Shown: positions 17,454 through 25,577 of the stretch, one piece after another
Numbering within the stretch: position 1 is the first letter of the stretch
Layout: the number at the start of each line of letters is the position of its first letter
Origin: Pontibacter vulgaris
GTDB taxonomy: Bacteria; Bacteroidota; Bacteroidia; Cytophagales; Hymenobacteraceae
Direction of reading: 5' to 3'
Length of the DNA: 64,000 nucleotides
NCBI RefSeq assembly: GCF_022758145.1
Contig: NZ_JAJVDH010000007.1
Location: 186,001 to 250,000, forward strand
Position numbers and translations under genes: made by a program
Notes under the pieces: generated by a model
The model's database searches: none
Told to the model about the DNA's origin: nothing
The model's input: the letters and a program-made list of their open reading frames with translations, nothing else

Positions 17454-17618
17454 TCGTTTTATTTTGGTGTATTGGTGGCAGTACTATGCTTAATTGAAAT
17501 AAAGCATTCAATGGTAAAGGTTGTGAAGGGGCTTACAAAGCAACTTAATGGACTGAAGTATGAAATGTGATTCTACTTAAAGCTTAGGCAAAAACATTAC
17601 ATCCAGGTATAAGCAGAC

Positions 17619-18197
17619 TTATTCCTGCACTTTATCAATCGTTTTGCGCTTGGTTTCTTTTACTTGCCGGAAATGGCCAGGCGTAAGTCCGGTAACTTTT
17701 TTAAATTGGTTAGAAAGGTGTGCTACGCTGCTGTAGCCTAATTCATAAGCAATCTCTTTCAGGCTTAATTCGTTGTAAACCAATAATTCCTTAACCCGCT
17801 CAACGCGCTGCAGTATCAGGTATTTCTCTATGGTAATGCCCTCAAAAGCTGAAAAAAGAGAGCTGATGTAATTGTAATCCAACCCTACTTTCTGAGCAAT
17901 ATAATCCGATACATTGATATGAAGATCTGCCGTGCCCTGTTGGTGAATAAGCTCAATAACTGCCAGTTTAACCTGCTCTATTAACTTTGTCTTGCGGTCA
18001 TCGAGTATATCAAAACCATTGGCTTCCATTACCTGCTTTATTATCTCCATATCGAAAGTATTATCAGGAGAAGAAATTTCGGCTTCGCCTAAGCCTACGC
18101 TTATAACAGTATAGCCCAGGTTAGTAAGCTCTTCGGCAACCACGCGTTTGCAACGGTCGCATACCATGTTTTTAATGTATAGTTTTATACTTGCCAT
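17619..18197 (-). CDS. AraC-family regulator with N-terminal HMA-like domain
   Basis: A 192-residue protein starting MASIKLYIKNMVCDRCKRVV; the ORF can extend 11 codons upstream, but this start begins exactly at the domain. Residues 1-70 resemble a heavy-metal-associated ferredoxin-like domain with a CxxC pair (MVCDRC) where HMA domains bind copper or other soft metals. Residues 100-190 form an AraC DNA-binding domain with two helix-turn-helix units (LSLKEIAYELGYSSVAHLSN, FKKVTGLTPGHFR). The fusion suggests a metal-responsive regulator, known in Bacteroidota but poorly characterised. No metal transporter is nearby. The metal and targets are unknown. Confidence 0.88.
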   Translation of the reverse strand: MASIKLYIKNMVCDRCKRVVAEELTNLGYTVISVGLGEAEISSPDNTFDMEIIKQVMEANGFDILDDRKTKLIEQVKLAVIELIHQQGTADLHINVSDYIAQKVGLDYNYISSLFSAFEGITIEKYLILQRVERVKELLVYNELSLKEIAYELGYSSVAHLSNQFKKVTGLTPGHFRQVKETKRKTIDKVQE

Positions 18198-18493
18198 TTC
18201 CTTGAATTTCGACAAAAATAAACAATGCAAAACCTTTCGTTATTACATTATATCTGCAATCTTTTACAAATTTAAGGTAATTGCAGTTTATCATTCATCA
18301 AACGTAGCACCAAACCTCCTGCATAAAAAACAGGGTATGAATCAAAGAGTTATTCCTTCCATATTTGGGTGCTATCTCTCTTTATATAAACTATACTTTA
18401 GGCTGCACAGTATCGGTAAACTTACTTAATTTGCACCAATTACCTTTTTCTGAAGTATAACATGCTGCAAAGCAAAACTAAAAAATATACACT

Positions 18494-19957
18494 ATGAGCA
18501 CAGCAGTACGAGATCTGGAGCCAAAAGCACTCTGGAACCACTTTGCCGACCTGAATGCCGTTCCGAGGCCATCCAAAAAAGAAGAGCGGGTTATTCAGTT
18601 TATCAAGGATTTTGGCAATAGCCTGGGCCTGGAAACCATAGAAGACGAAACCGGAAATGTGATCATCCGCAAGCCGGCCACAGCGGGTATGGAGAACCGT
18701 AAAACCGTTCTGCTGCAAAGCCACCTCGACATGGTACACCAGAAAAATGCCGATACCAATTTCGACTTTAACACACAAGGTATCGATATGTTTGTAGATG
18801 GTGATTGGGTTAAGGCAAAAGGCACTACTTTGGGCGCTGACAACGGTATAGGTGTTGCTACCATTATGGCTTTGCTGGCATCTAAAGATATTGAGCACCC
18901 TCCCATCGAAGCGTTATTTACCATAGATGAAGAAACCGGCATGACTGGTGCACTAGGTTTAAAAGGCGGCTTGCTGAACGCCGAGATCATGCTGAATTTG
19001 GATACGGAAGATGACCATGAACTAACAATAGGCTGCGCCGGTGGCATTGATGTAACTGCTACTGGCACTTACGAAACTGAAACTATCGGTACCGATTTTA
19101 AAGCTTACAGCATCGGTGTAAAAGGCCTTACAGGCGGCCACTCTGGCATGGATATTCACTTGGGGCGGGGAAATGCCAATAAGTTAATGAATCGTGTCTT
19201 GTTTCAGGCTGCCGGGCAGTTTGGGTTACGCATAGCGGCAGTAGATGGCGGTAGCCTGCGTAATGCTATTCCGCGCGAATCGTTTGCGATTGTTGCAGTT
19301 CCGCATGCGCAGGATACCGCATTCCAGAGCTTCCTTAATTCTGAAAAAGCAGCTTTGAAAAGCGAATACGCTACAACCGATCCTAACCTGGAGGTAATGT
19401 TGGAAACTGCAGAGCAACCACAACAGGTATGGGCTCCGGATTTCCAGTATAAATTATTGCGTGCCATTTACGCCTGCCCTAACGGCATTTTCCGCATGAG
19501 CCCTGACATAGCCGGCCTGGTACAAACATCCAATAACCTTGCCCGTGTACTGGTAAAAGATGGAAACTATTCGTTGCAGTGCCTTACCCGCAGCTCTGTA
19601 GATACTGAAAAAATGGATCTGGCGCGTGCCATACAAGGTACTTTTGAACTGGCTGGTGCAAGTATAACTATGGCTGGCTCCTACCCTGGCTGGACACCAC
19701 GCCCAGGTGCCAGCATTGTAAAGCTGATGAGCGACCTATACCGCGAAATGTACCACGAAGAGGCAGATGTTAATGCCTGCCATGCGGGATTGGAATGTGG
19801 TATAGTCGGATCTAATTACCCTGAAATGGAGATGATCTCTTTCGGGCCTAACATACGCGGTGCCCACTCCCCCGACGAGAAAGTACAGATAAGCTCTGTT
19901 CAGAAATATTGGGAGTTTACATTGGAAACCCTGAAAAGAATACCTGCAAAAGCGTAA
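18494..19957 (+). CDS. pepD: Cytosol non-specific dipeptidase (aminoacyl-histidine dipeptidase, M20C)
   Basis: A 487-residue dizinc dipeptidase that hydrolyses Xaa-His and other dipeptides in the cytoplasm. The family opening LWNHFADLNAVPRPSKKEER is at residues 13-32. Zinc and catalytic residues are visible: His77 and Asp79 (QSHLDMVH), bridging Asp116 (GADNGIG), general base Glu146 with Glu147 (DEETG), Asp in LDTED, and a late His in GAHSPDE. A lid domain occupies about 205-390. Length is normal. A terminator follows 10 bases after the stop. Confidence 0.94.
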   Translation: MSTAVRDLEPKALWNHFADLNAVPRPSKKEERVIQFIKDFGNSLGLETIEDETGNVIIRKPATAGMENRKTVLLQSHLDMVHQKNADTNFDFNTQGIDMFVDGDWVKAKGTTLGADNGIGVATIMALLASKDIEHPPIEALFTIDEETGMTGALGLKGGLLNAEIMLNLDTEDDHELTIGCAGGIDVTATGTYETETIGTDFKAYSIGVKGLTGGHSGMDIHLGRGNANKLMNRVLFQAAGQFGLRIAAVDGGSLRNAIPRESFAIVAVPHAQDTAFQSFLNSEKAALKSEYATTDPNLEVMLETAEQPQQVWAPDFQYKLLRAIYACPNGIFRMSPDIAGLVQTSNNLARVLVKDGNYSLQCLTRSSVDTEKMDLARAIQGTFELAGASITMAGSYPGWTPRPGASIVKLMSDLYREMYHEEADVNACHAGLECGIVGSNYPEMEMISFGPNIRGAHSPDEKVQISSVQKYWEFTLETLKRIPAKA

Positions 19958-19967
19958 AGTATAAATT

Positions 19968-20000
19968 AAAAAAGCTGCCTGTTGCAAAGGCAGCTTTTTA
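19968..20000 (+). terminator. Terminator of pepD
   Basis: AAAAAGCTGCCT pairs with AGGCAGCTTTTT around a 6-base loop and ends in a T run. Confidence 0.88.
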
Positions 20001-20075
20001 GTTCCAGCTAGAAAATTCTGATTGAGAACAAATTTAAAGTATAATCCAAAGCCTGCTACTGGTTATATTTTAAAC

Positions 20076-20109
20076 AAAAAAGCACCTGCTTTAATACAGG
20101 TGCTTTTTT
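20076..20109. terminator. Second terminator, probably for the minus-strand lipoprotein gene
   Basis: AAAAAAGCACCTG and CAGGTGCTTTTTT form a 13-bp perfect stem around an 8-base loop. It lies between pepD and the convergent small lipoprotein gene and works in both directions. Confidence 0.85.
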
Positions 20110-20200
20110 ATGTATCTAAACTTCAGAAAGTTGAAATCATTTAAATGTCAACTACTGTCTTACACCTATACTAAGTATAGATGGTGTTACACGCGCAATA

Positions 20201-20350
20201 TTATCTACGGCCGTTTTCAGTTAGAAATGTCGGTTTGTATTTAGGCTTAAAATCGATCTTGCTATAAGCCGGGCATTGTGTACGCTGGCAAGACGAAATT
20301 GTAACTAACAGAATAAGAAAGGTTAACAATTTAAGTAATTGTGGTTTCAT
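20201..20350 (-). CDS. Very small lipoprotein
   Basis: A 49-residue protein starting MKPQLLKLLTFLILLVTISS, with a lipoprotein signal and the lipobox ISSC. The mature peptide is only about 28 residues and contains RTQCPAYSK, then a basic Lys-Pro rich tail ending ENGRR. The ORF can extend upstream by 27 codons, but the ATG at 20348-20350 fits the signal peptide exactly. Similar CPAY-type small lipoproteins occur in Cytophagales as far as I recall; no function is known. Confidence 0.65.
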   Translation of the reverse strand: MKPQLLKLLTFLILLVTISSCQRTQCPAYSKIDFKPKYKPTFLTENGRR

Positions 20351-20746
20351 GAATTGTTTTTTAGTGTTTTGTATAAGGTTGATAGATGAATGTTTACTCT
20401 GGTTTCCTATACTTTTAAACAAAACACACATACCTTCCCTTCAGCACTAGTTTATACTATTGCATTAGTTATCTGTGTAAAAGAATAGATAGATTAAGTT
20501 TGATTTTATATAGCGGTGCAAACATATATATATTATTTAATGTATAACAACTTTAGTGCAACTATTTTTAATATTGTTTAATGATTCATGGTTATTATTG
20601 ACTTAAACCAGCAATAAAAGTATTTAGGCGGCTTTAACAATTTTTAAAGAACTTCTTTTTGACCAAAAATATAATGTTATAAAAATATAAAAGCAGCTAA
20701 ACCTTCGTTTAGCTGCTTTTAAAAATCTATCTGAGTATAAAACTAT
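20351..20746. other. Intergenic region, AT-rich
   Basis: 396 bases, very AT-rich from 20500 to 20690. It includes the promoter side of the small lipoprotein gene and the terminator of the ABC-F gene. No other structure is seen. Confidence 0.4.
20689..20720 (-). terminator. Terminator of the ABC-F gene
   Basis: AAAAGCAGCTAAA and TTTAGCTGCTTTT form a 13-bp perfect stem around a 6-base loop, 26 bases beyond the ABC-F stop. Confidence 0.88.
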
Positions 20747-22681
20747 TTAAGCCAGTTTTCCCTGCAACTCTTCTACTTCCATCATCAGGGTTTCCCATTT
20801 CTCGTTTGTAGAATCAAGCTCTTTCTTTACCACTTCAAATTTCTGCGAAGTTTCCTGAAGCAAACTTACATTACCGTATACTTTAGGGTCTGCAAGCTGA
20901 GCTTCATAACTAGCCAGCTCCTGCTCCAGTTTTTGTACCTGCTTTTCTACCTCGCTTAGTTGTTTATTTGCCTGCTTCAGTTGGTTATTAAGCGCAGCAA
21001 AATCAGAATTATCGCGTTGCTTTGGCTTAACATCTTCTTTCTTAGCCGGTGATGGTGCATTGGATGCTGTTTTTTTGGCTTCTTTATCGCGCTTCTCTTG
21101 GAACTGTTCATACTCTTCGTAGGTACCCGGGTACTCTTTCAGCTGATAATCCTCGATGTACCAGATTTTGGTAGCTACATTTTCTACAAAATAACGGTCG
21201 TGGGAAATTACTACAAACGTACCTTCGTATTGCTCCAGTGCCTGAATCAGGATATTCACAGACTGCATATCGAGGTGGTTGGTAGGTTCATCCAGCATCA
21301 GGAAGTTAGCTTCTGAAATAAGCGTTTTAGCCAAGGCTACCCTACTCTTCTCGCCTCCTGATAATACTTTGATCTTTTTGAAAACAGTATCGCCGGTAAA
21401 TAGGAATGAGCCTAACAGCGTGCGCAATTCGACTTCAGATTTTTTAGAACCTGCCTGCTGTAGCTCCTGCAGAATTTCGTTCTCAACGTTCAGTGCTTCC
21501 AGCTGGTGCTGCGCGTAAAACGACATGATGACATTATGCCCCAATTCGCGTTTACCGTCAATCTTTTCGGTGCCGGCAATTATGCGCAGTAAAGTGGATT
21601 TACCTTTACCATTGGCACCAATCAGCGCTATTTTATCACCTCGTTCTATGTGCACATTTGTATCGCGGAAAATGATCTTTTCATCAAAACGCTTACTCAT
21701 GTGCTCCAAGCGAAATATATGGCGCCCGGGCTGTGTGCTGAATTTAAAGCTGAAATTAACTTTAGCAGCATCCGGTGCCACATCATCTATCCGGTCCATG
21801 CGGTCCAGCTGCTTCATGCGGCTTTGAGCCTGCTTCGCTTTAGATGCCTTGGCCTTGAAACGCTCAATAAAGCGCTCTGCCTGTCGGATCTGTGCCTGCT
21901 GGTTCTCGTATGCGCCTTTCTGAATCTCGTTGCGCATAGCTTTTTCTTCTAAGTAAAAGCTATAGTTGCCCGGGTATACATTCAGTTTGCTATTCGAAAC
22001 CTCTACGGTTATATTGGTCGTCTTATCCAGAAACTCCCGGTCGTGCGATACAATGACAACAGCCCCTTCAAAACGCTCCAGGTAATTCTCAAGCCATTTG
22101 ATAGAAGGTAAGTCCAGGTGGTTGGTAGGCTCATCGAGCAGCAGCAGCGATGGTTGCTGCAAAAGTATTTTAGCCAGCATAACGCGCATACGCCAGCCAC
22201 CCGAAAAAGAAGCCAATGGTTTTTGTAACTCCTCCGTACTGAAGCCAAGCCCTTCCAGAATAGCTTCTGCCTCAGCCTGCATGGTGTAGCCACCTAAAGC
22301 CTCAAAACGCTCCTGCAATTGTGCCAGTTTATCTACAAGCGCATCATGGAAGTTGTTCTCAAACTCCACCAGCACCTTATCAATTTCCTTTTGTAAGCTT
22401 AGCGCCTCATCAAAGGCCTGCATGGCTACCGAAAGTATACTTTCATGTGTTTCATAGCTCAGCAGGTCCTGGTTCAGGAAACCAATGGTAGTTTCCTTGC
22501 TCATTTGTATGCTGCCGCCATCCGGTTTATACTCGCCTACTATAATGCGTAGCAAAGTGGATTTACCTGTACCATTCAGCCCGATCAGACCAATTTTATC
22601 TTTTGGTTTAATGTGCAGGTTGGCATCCTCGTACATAGGGCGGCTGCCGAAATGAAAGTTAAGGTTATTGATGGAGATCAT
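20747..22681 (-). CDS. ABC-F family ATPase (translation factor type)
   Basis: A 644-residue soluble protein with two ABC ATPase domains and no membrane segments. Walker A motifs are GLNGTGKST (about 36-44) and GANGKGKST (about 354-362). Signature motifs are SFSGGWRMRV and LSGGEKSRVALAK. The two Walker B regions read LLLLDEPTNHLDLPS and FLMLDEPTNHLDMQS. The linker between the domains (ERFKAKASKAKQAQSRMKQL) is the ABC-F P-site tRNA interaction motif region. A C-terminal coiled coil (about 570-640) follows a Lys-Pro spacer, as in Uup and YfmR types. Members bind the ribosomal E site. It is not clear whether this one is a housekeeping or resistance form. Confidence 0.93.
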   Translation of the reverse strand: MISINNLNFHFGSRPMYEDANLHIKPKDKIGLIGLNGTGKSTLLRIIVGEYKPDGGSIQMSKETTIGFLNQDLLSYETHESILSVAMQAFDEALSLQKEIDKVLVEFENNFHDALVDKLAQLQERFEALGGYTMQAEAEAILEGLGFSTEELQKPLASFSGGWRMRVMLAKILLQQPSLLLLDEPTNHLDLPSIKWLENYLERFEGAVVIVSHDREFLDKTTNITVEVSNSKLNVYPGNYSFYLEEKAMRNEIQKGAYENQQAQIRQAERFIERFKAKASKAKQAQSRMKQLDRMDRIDDVAPDAAKVNFSFKFSTQPGRHIFRLEHMSKRFDEKIIFRDTNVHIERGDKIALIGANGKGKSTLLRIIAGTEKIDGKRELGHNVIMSFYAQHQLEALNVENEILQELQQAGSKKSEVELRTLLGSFLFTGDTVFKKIKVLSGGEKSRVALAKTLISEANFLMLDEPTNHLDMQSVNILIQALEQYEGTFVVISHDRYFVENVATKIWYIEDYQLKEYPGTYEEYEQFQEKRDKEAKKTASNAPSPAKKEDVKPKQRDNSDFAALNNQLKQANKQLSEVEKQVQKLEQELASYEAQLADPKVYGNVSLLQETSQKFEVVKKELDSTNEKWETLMMEVEELQGKLA

Positions 22682-23007
22682 GTGTCCGGAAAATCTTTAA
22701 AACGCAAAGGTACTTAATTTACAGCATACGATGCAGCAATAGCACCACATTGAGCCGTTTGCACAACTATAAACCATTAAGTATGGTTAAAAGTGCAAAC
22801 AAGATGTAAATGGCCATCTGTTGCCCAAGTTACAGAAGTGCATAATATTTATACCGGCTGTACTTATTCACAGGAAGATCATGTAAATTTGAACAAAAGT
22901 ATTTGCCATAGGTTAAACTATATCATAGAAGGTGCGTTTCATACTTCAGTACCATAAATCCTGAGGTTTTTACTTATTATGACCGACGCTGTTCCCTTTT
23001 TGTATAC
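22682..23007. other. Divergent promoter region
   Basis: 326 bases between the divergent ABC-F and 2H phosphoesterase genes. Both promoters must lie here. No repeat or hairpin stands out. Confidence 0.4.
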
Positions 23008-23559
23008 ATGGTTGCAATTACCTCATTATTAGACCCCAAGCACTCCGAACTTGTAACAGAGCTCACGGAGCTGATGGAGCTTAAGTTTGGCATCAAAGGT
23101 GTTAAGATGACACCTTACCCCCATCTTACACTGCTCACAGCAGAAATAGCTGACAAAGAAGAACTGAGAGAATACCTGGAACAGCTTTGCCTTGAAACGC
23201 CGACTTTTACGGTAAGAACAACCGGCCTGGGCATCTTTCCTGGGGCTTACCCTGTAATTTACGTACCTGTTCTTCGCACTCCGCCTTTAAACCTACTGCA
23301 CGCTCGCCTGCACCGCGATATTTCGGAAATGAGTATAGAAATGGGTATACATTACAGTCCCAATACCTGGTTGCCTCATATTTCGCTTGCCCTCGGCGAT
23401 ACTTCGCAGGAGTTGTTAGGGCCTATACTTGACTTTTTGAGCAACTATAATTTTAACTGGGAAATTAAATTAGATAACCTCACCATTCTGCAAAAACGTG
23501 GTGACTACTTCCTGAAAGATGAAGAATTTCATTTTGGAAGACCGGCTCTTATACATTAA
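23008..23559 (+). CDS. 2H phosphoesterase superfamily protein (2'-5' RNA ligase-like)
   Basis: A 183-residue protein with the two H-x-T/S motifs that define the 2H fold: His39-x-Thr41 (YPHLTLL) and His124-x-Ser126 (LPHISLA). Members act on 2'-5' phosphodiester or cyclic phosphate bonds in RNA or nucleotides. The spacing between the motifs and the total length are normal. The substrate is unknown. It converges on the DHS-like gene through a perfect palindromic terminator. Confidence 0.87.
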   Translation: MVAITSLLDPKHSELVTELTELMELKFGIKGVKMTPYPHLTLLTAEIADKEELREYLEQLCLETPTFTVRTTGLGIFPGAYPVIYVPVLRTPPLNLLHARLHRDISEMSIEMGIHYSPNTWLPHISLALGDTSQELLGPILDFLSNYNFNWEIKLDNLTILQKRGDYFLKDEEFHFGRPALIH

Positions 23560-23566
23560 TAAAAAT

Positions 23567-23621
23567 CTCTATAAAGTATAAAAGGCCAACTGCATTAGCT
23601 GGCCTTTTATACTTTATAGAG
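23567..23621. terminator. Perfect 22-bp palindromic terminator with TATACTT arms
   Basis: The left arm 23567-23588 and right arm 23600-23621 are exact complements around an 11-base loop. The inner stem is AAAAGGCCA and the outer stem carries AAAGTATA. It sits between convergent genes and is fully symmetrical, so it should stop transcription from both sides. Confidence 0.92.
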
Positions 23622-23632
23622 TTTGGGACAAA

Positions 23633-24604
23633 TTACATATCCAGTACAATCGCGAAAATCAGCGGAGCTACAATCGTTGCATCCGATTCGATCATATACT
23701 TTGGTGTTTCCTTACCTAGTTTACCCCAGGTAATTTTCTCATTTGGCACAGCGCCAGAGTAAGAACCATAGCTGGTAGTAGAGTCAGATATCTGTGCGAA
23801 ATAACCCCACAACGGAACACCGGTGCGCTGAAGATCCTGGTGCAGCATTGGTACCACGCATATCGGGAAGTCACCGGCAATACCGCCACCTATTTGGAAG
23901 AAACCTATCGTAGATTCTTCTTTCGCATTCTGAGTATACCAATCGGCCAGGTAGATCATGTACTGGATACCGGTTTTCATGGTATGTACATTCTTGATGT
24001 CGCCAGCGATAACGTGACCTGCGTAGATATTACCCAGTGTAGAATCTTCCCAGCCCGGGCAGATGATAGGAAGGTTCTTTTTGGCAGCTTCCAGCATCCA
24101 GCTATTCTTAGGGTCGATCTGGTAATATTGCTCCAGGTCACCTGATAATAATATCTGATAGAAAAATTCGTGCGGGAAGTATGATTTGCCTTCCTGGTCT
24201 GCTTTCTCCCAGAACTTAAGTACAGTGTGCTCCAAACGGCGCATCGCCTCTTCTTCCGGAATACAGGTATCGGTAACGCGGTTCATGTGGCGCTCCAGCA
24301 GGGCTTCTTCATCAGCTGCAGAAAGCTCACGGTAATGCGGTACACGCTCATAATAATCGTGGGCAACCAGGTTAAAGATATCTTCTTCCAGGTTGGCACC
24401 GGTACAAGAAATAGCATGTACTTTGTCCTGACGGATCATCTCGGCAAGTATAATACCCATCTCAGCCGTGGACATGGCACCCGCCAGCGTGATCATCATT
24501 TTACCACCGTTGTTCAGGTGGGTTTTATAGCCTTCGGCAGCGTCTATCACAGAGGCTGCGTTAAAGTGTTTGTAGTGTTTCTTTAGAAATTCTGATACGT
24601 TCAT
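23633..24604 (-). CDS. Deoxyhypusine synthase-like protein
   Basis: A 323-residue protein of the deoxyhypusine synthase family. In eukaryotes and archaea the enzyme transfers the butylamine of spermidine to a lysine of eIF5A. Bacteria lack eIF5A, so related bacterial proteins are thought to act on small polyamines instead. NAD-binding glycine-rich motifs (TLAGAMSTAEMG near 39-50, ISCTGANLEEDIF near 65-77, FQIGGGIAGDFPI) are present. The lysine that forms the enzyme-imine intermediate corresponds to Lys295 in ITWGKLGK, and is conserved. It therefore looks catalytically competent. The product could be a homospermidine-type polyamine, but this is not shown by the sequence. No polyamine genes are adjacent. 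Confidence 0.88.
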   Translation of the reverse strand: MNVSEFLKKHYKHFNAASVIDAAEGYKTHLNNGGKMMITLAGAMSTAEMGIILAEMIRQDKVHAISCTGANLEEDIFNLVAHDYYERVPHYRELSAADEEALLERHMNRVTDTCIPEEEAMRRLEHTVLKFWEKADQEGKSYFPHEFFYQILLSGDLEQYYQIDPKNSWMLEAAKKNLPIICPGWEDSTLGNIYAGHVIAGDIKNVHTMKTGIQYMIYLADWYTQNAKEESTIGFFQIGGGIAGDFPICVVPMLHQDLQRTGVPLWGYFAQISDSTTSYGSYSGAVPNEKITWGKLGKETPKYMIESDATIVAPLIFAIVLDM

Positions 24605-24771
24605 AGTATATAGCGTAAAGCCAGCTAGCTCATGAGAGTTGTTTCGGGCCGCAAGTTAACAATTATTCGTCTTTAGATTATGGTTATTCGAACCTTACAA
24701 GTATAAAGTTCGGGATACAAACTATAAACGCGCCTGTACAGTTCAATTAGCCTTAAACTTTAACCGGGAGC

Positions 24772-25314
24772 TTACTTAGCCGGCTTTTCGATGATCAGGT
24801 TATGATTAGTGTAGATGCAGATATCGGCTGCAATGTTCAGAGACTCACGCACCATTTCCTCAGCTGTTAAATGCGGAGCATGTTTTTTAAGTGCCAAAGC
24901 GGCAGCATGGGCATACATACTTCCGGAGCCAATGGCGGCAATCTGGTTATCCGGTTCTAATACATCGCCTGTGCCTGAGATTATAAGCAGTTCATCTTTA
25001 TTGGCTACCACCATCATAGCCTCCAGTTTGCGCAGGTACTGGTCTTTACGCCAGTCTTTTGCCAGCTCAATAGCAGCGCGCTTCATGTTGTGCTGATACG
25101 CATTCAGCTTCTCCTCAAAGCGTTCGAGCAAAGTAAAGGCATCCGCAGTAGAACCTGCAAAACCAGTTACAATTTTACCATCCAGCAGCTTACGAATCTT
25201 TTTAACATTGCTTTTTGCAATGTGCTTATCCATGGTAGCTTGTCCGTCGGCACCCAGGGCCACTTCGCCGTTGTGGTAAATGCCACACACTGTAGTTGAT
25301 CTTATTTTGGTCAT
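24772..25314 (-). CDS. hslV: ATP-dependent protease proteolytic subunit HslV
   Basis: A 180-residue Ntn-hydrolase that forms the double-ring protease chamber of HslUV. After removal of MTKIRS the exposed Thr7 (TTVCGIYHNGEVALGADGQA region) is the nucleophile. GFAGSTADAFTLLERFE (about 54-70) and GSGSMYAHAAALAL (about 129-142) are family landmarks. The C-terminus ends IYTNHNLIIEKPAK. The ATPase HslU is not next to it, unlike in E. coli. Confidence 0.95.
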   Translation of the reverse strand: MTKIRSTTVCGIYHNGEVALGADGQATMDKHIAKSNVKKIRKLLDGKIVTGFAGSTADAFTLLERFEEKLNAYQHNMKRAAIELAKDWRKDQYLRKLEAMMVVANKDELLIISGTGDVLEPDNQIAAIGSGSMYAHAAALALKKHAPHLTAEEMVRESLNIAADICIYTNHNLIIEKPAK

Positions 25315-25577
25315 TTGTTTCTGTTTTGATGATTATACGCAGCACTACAGGTAAATTATACTTCGCCTTTGCTTGCAGCTACAGCATCTTCAAACAAAAA
25401 GCCAAACCTCTACTTCCCGCCAAATTGTCTGAAAATAAAAAGCACTTCCCAAGATACTCAAAATTAACGGAGCTAATTAACGCTGCGCCTGTAACATAAA
25501 ACCCTGTTACTCGTCAGAACTATAAATCTTAGATTTATAATTTTTTTTCATATTCAAAATATTAAAAATAGCTATAT

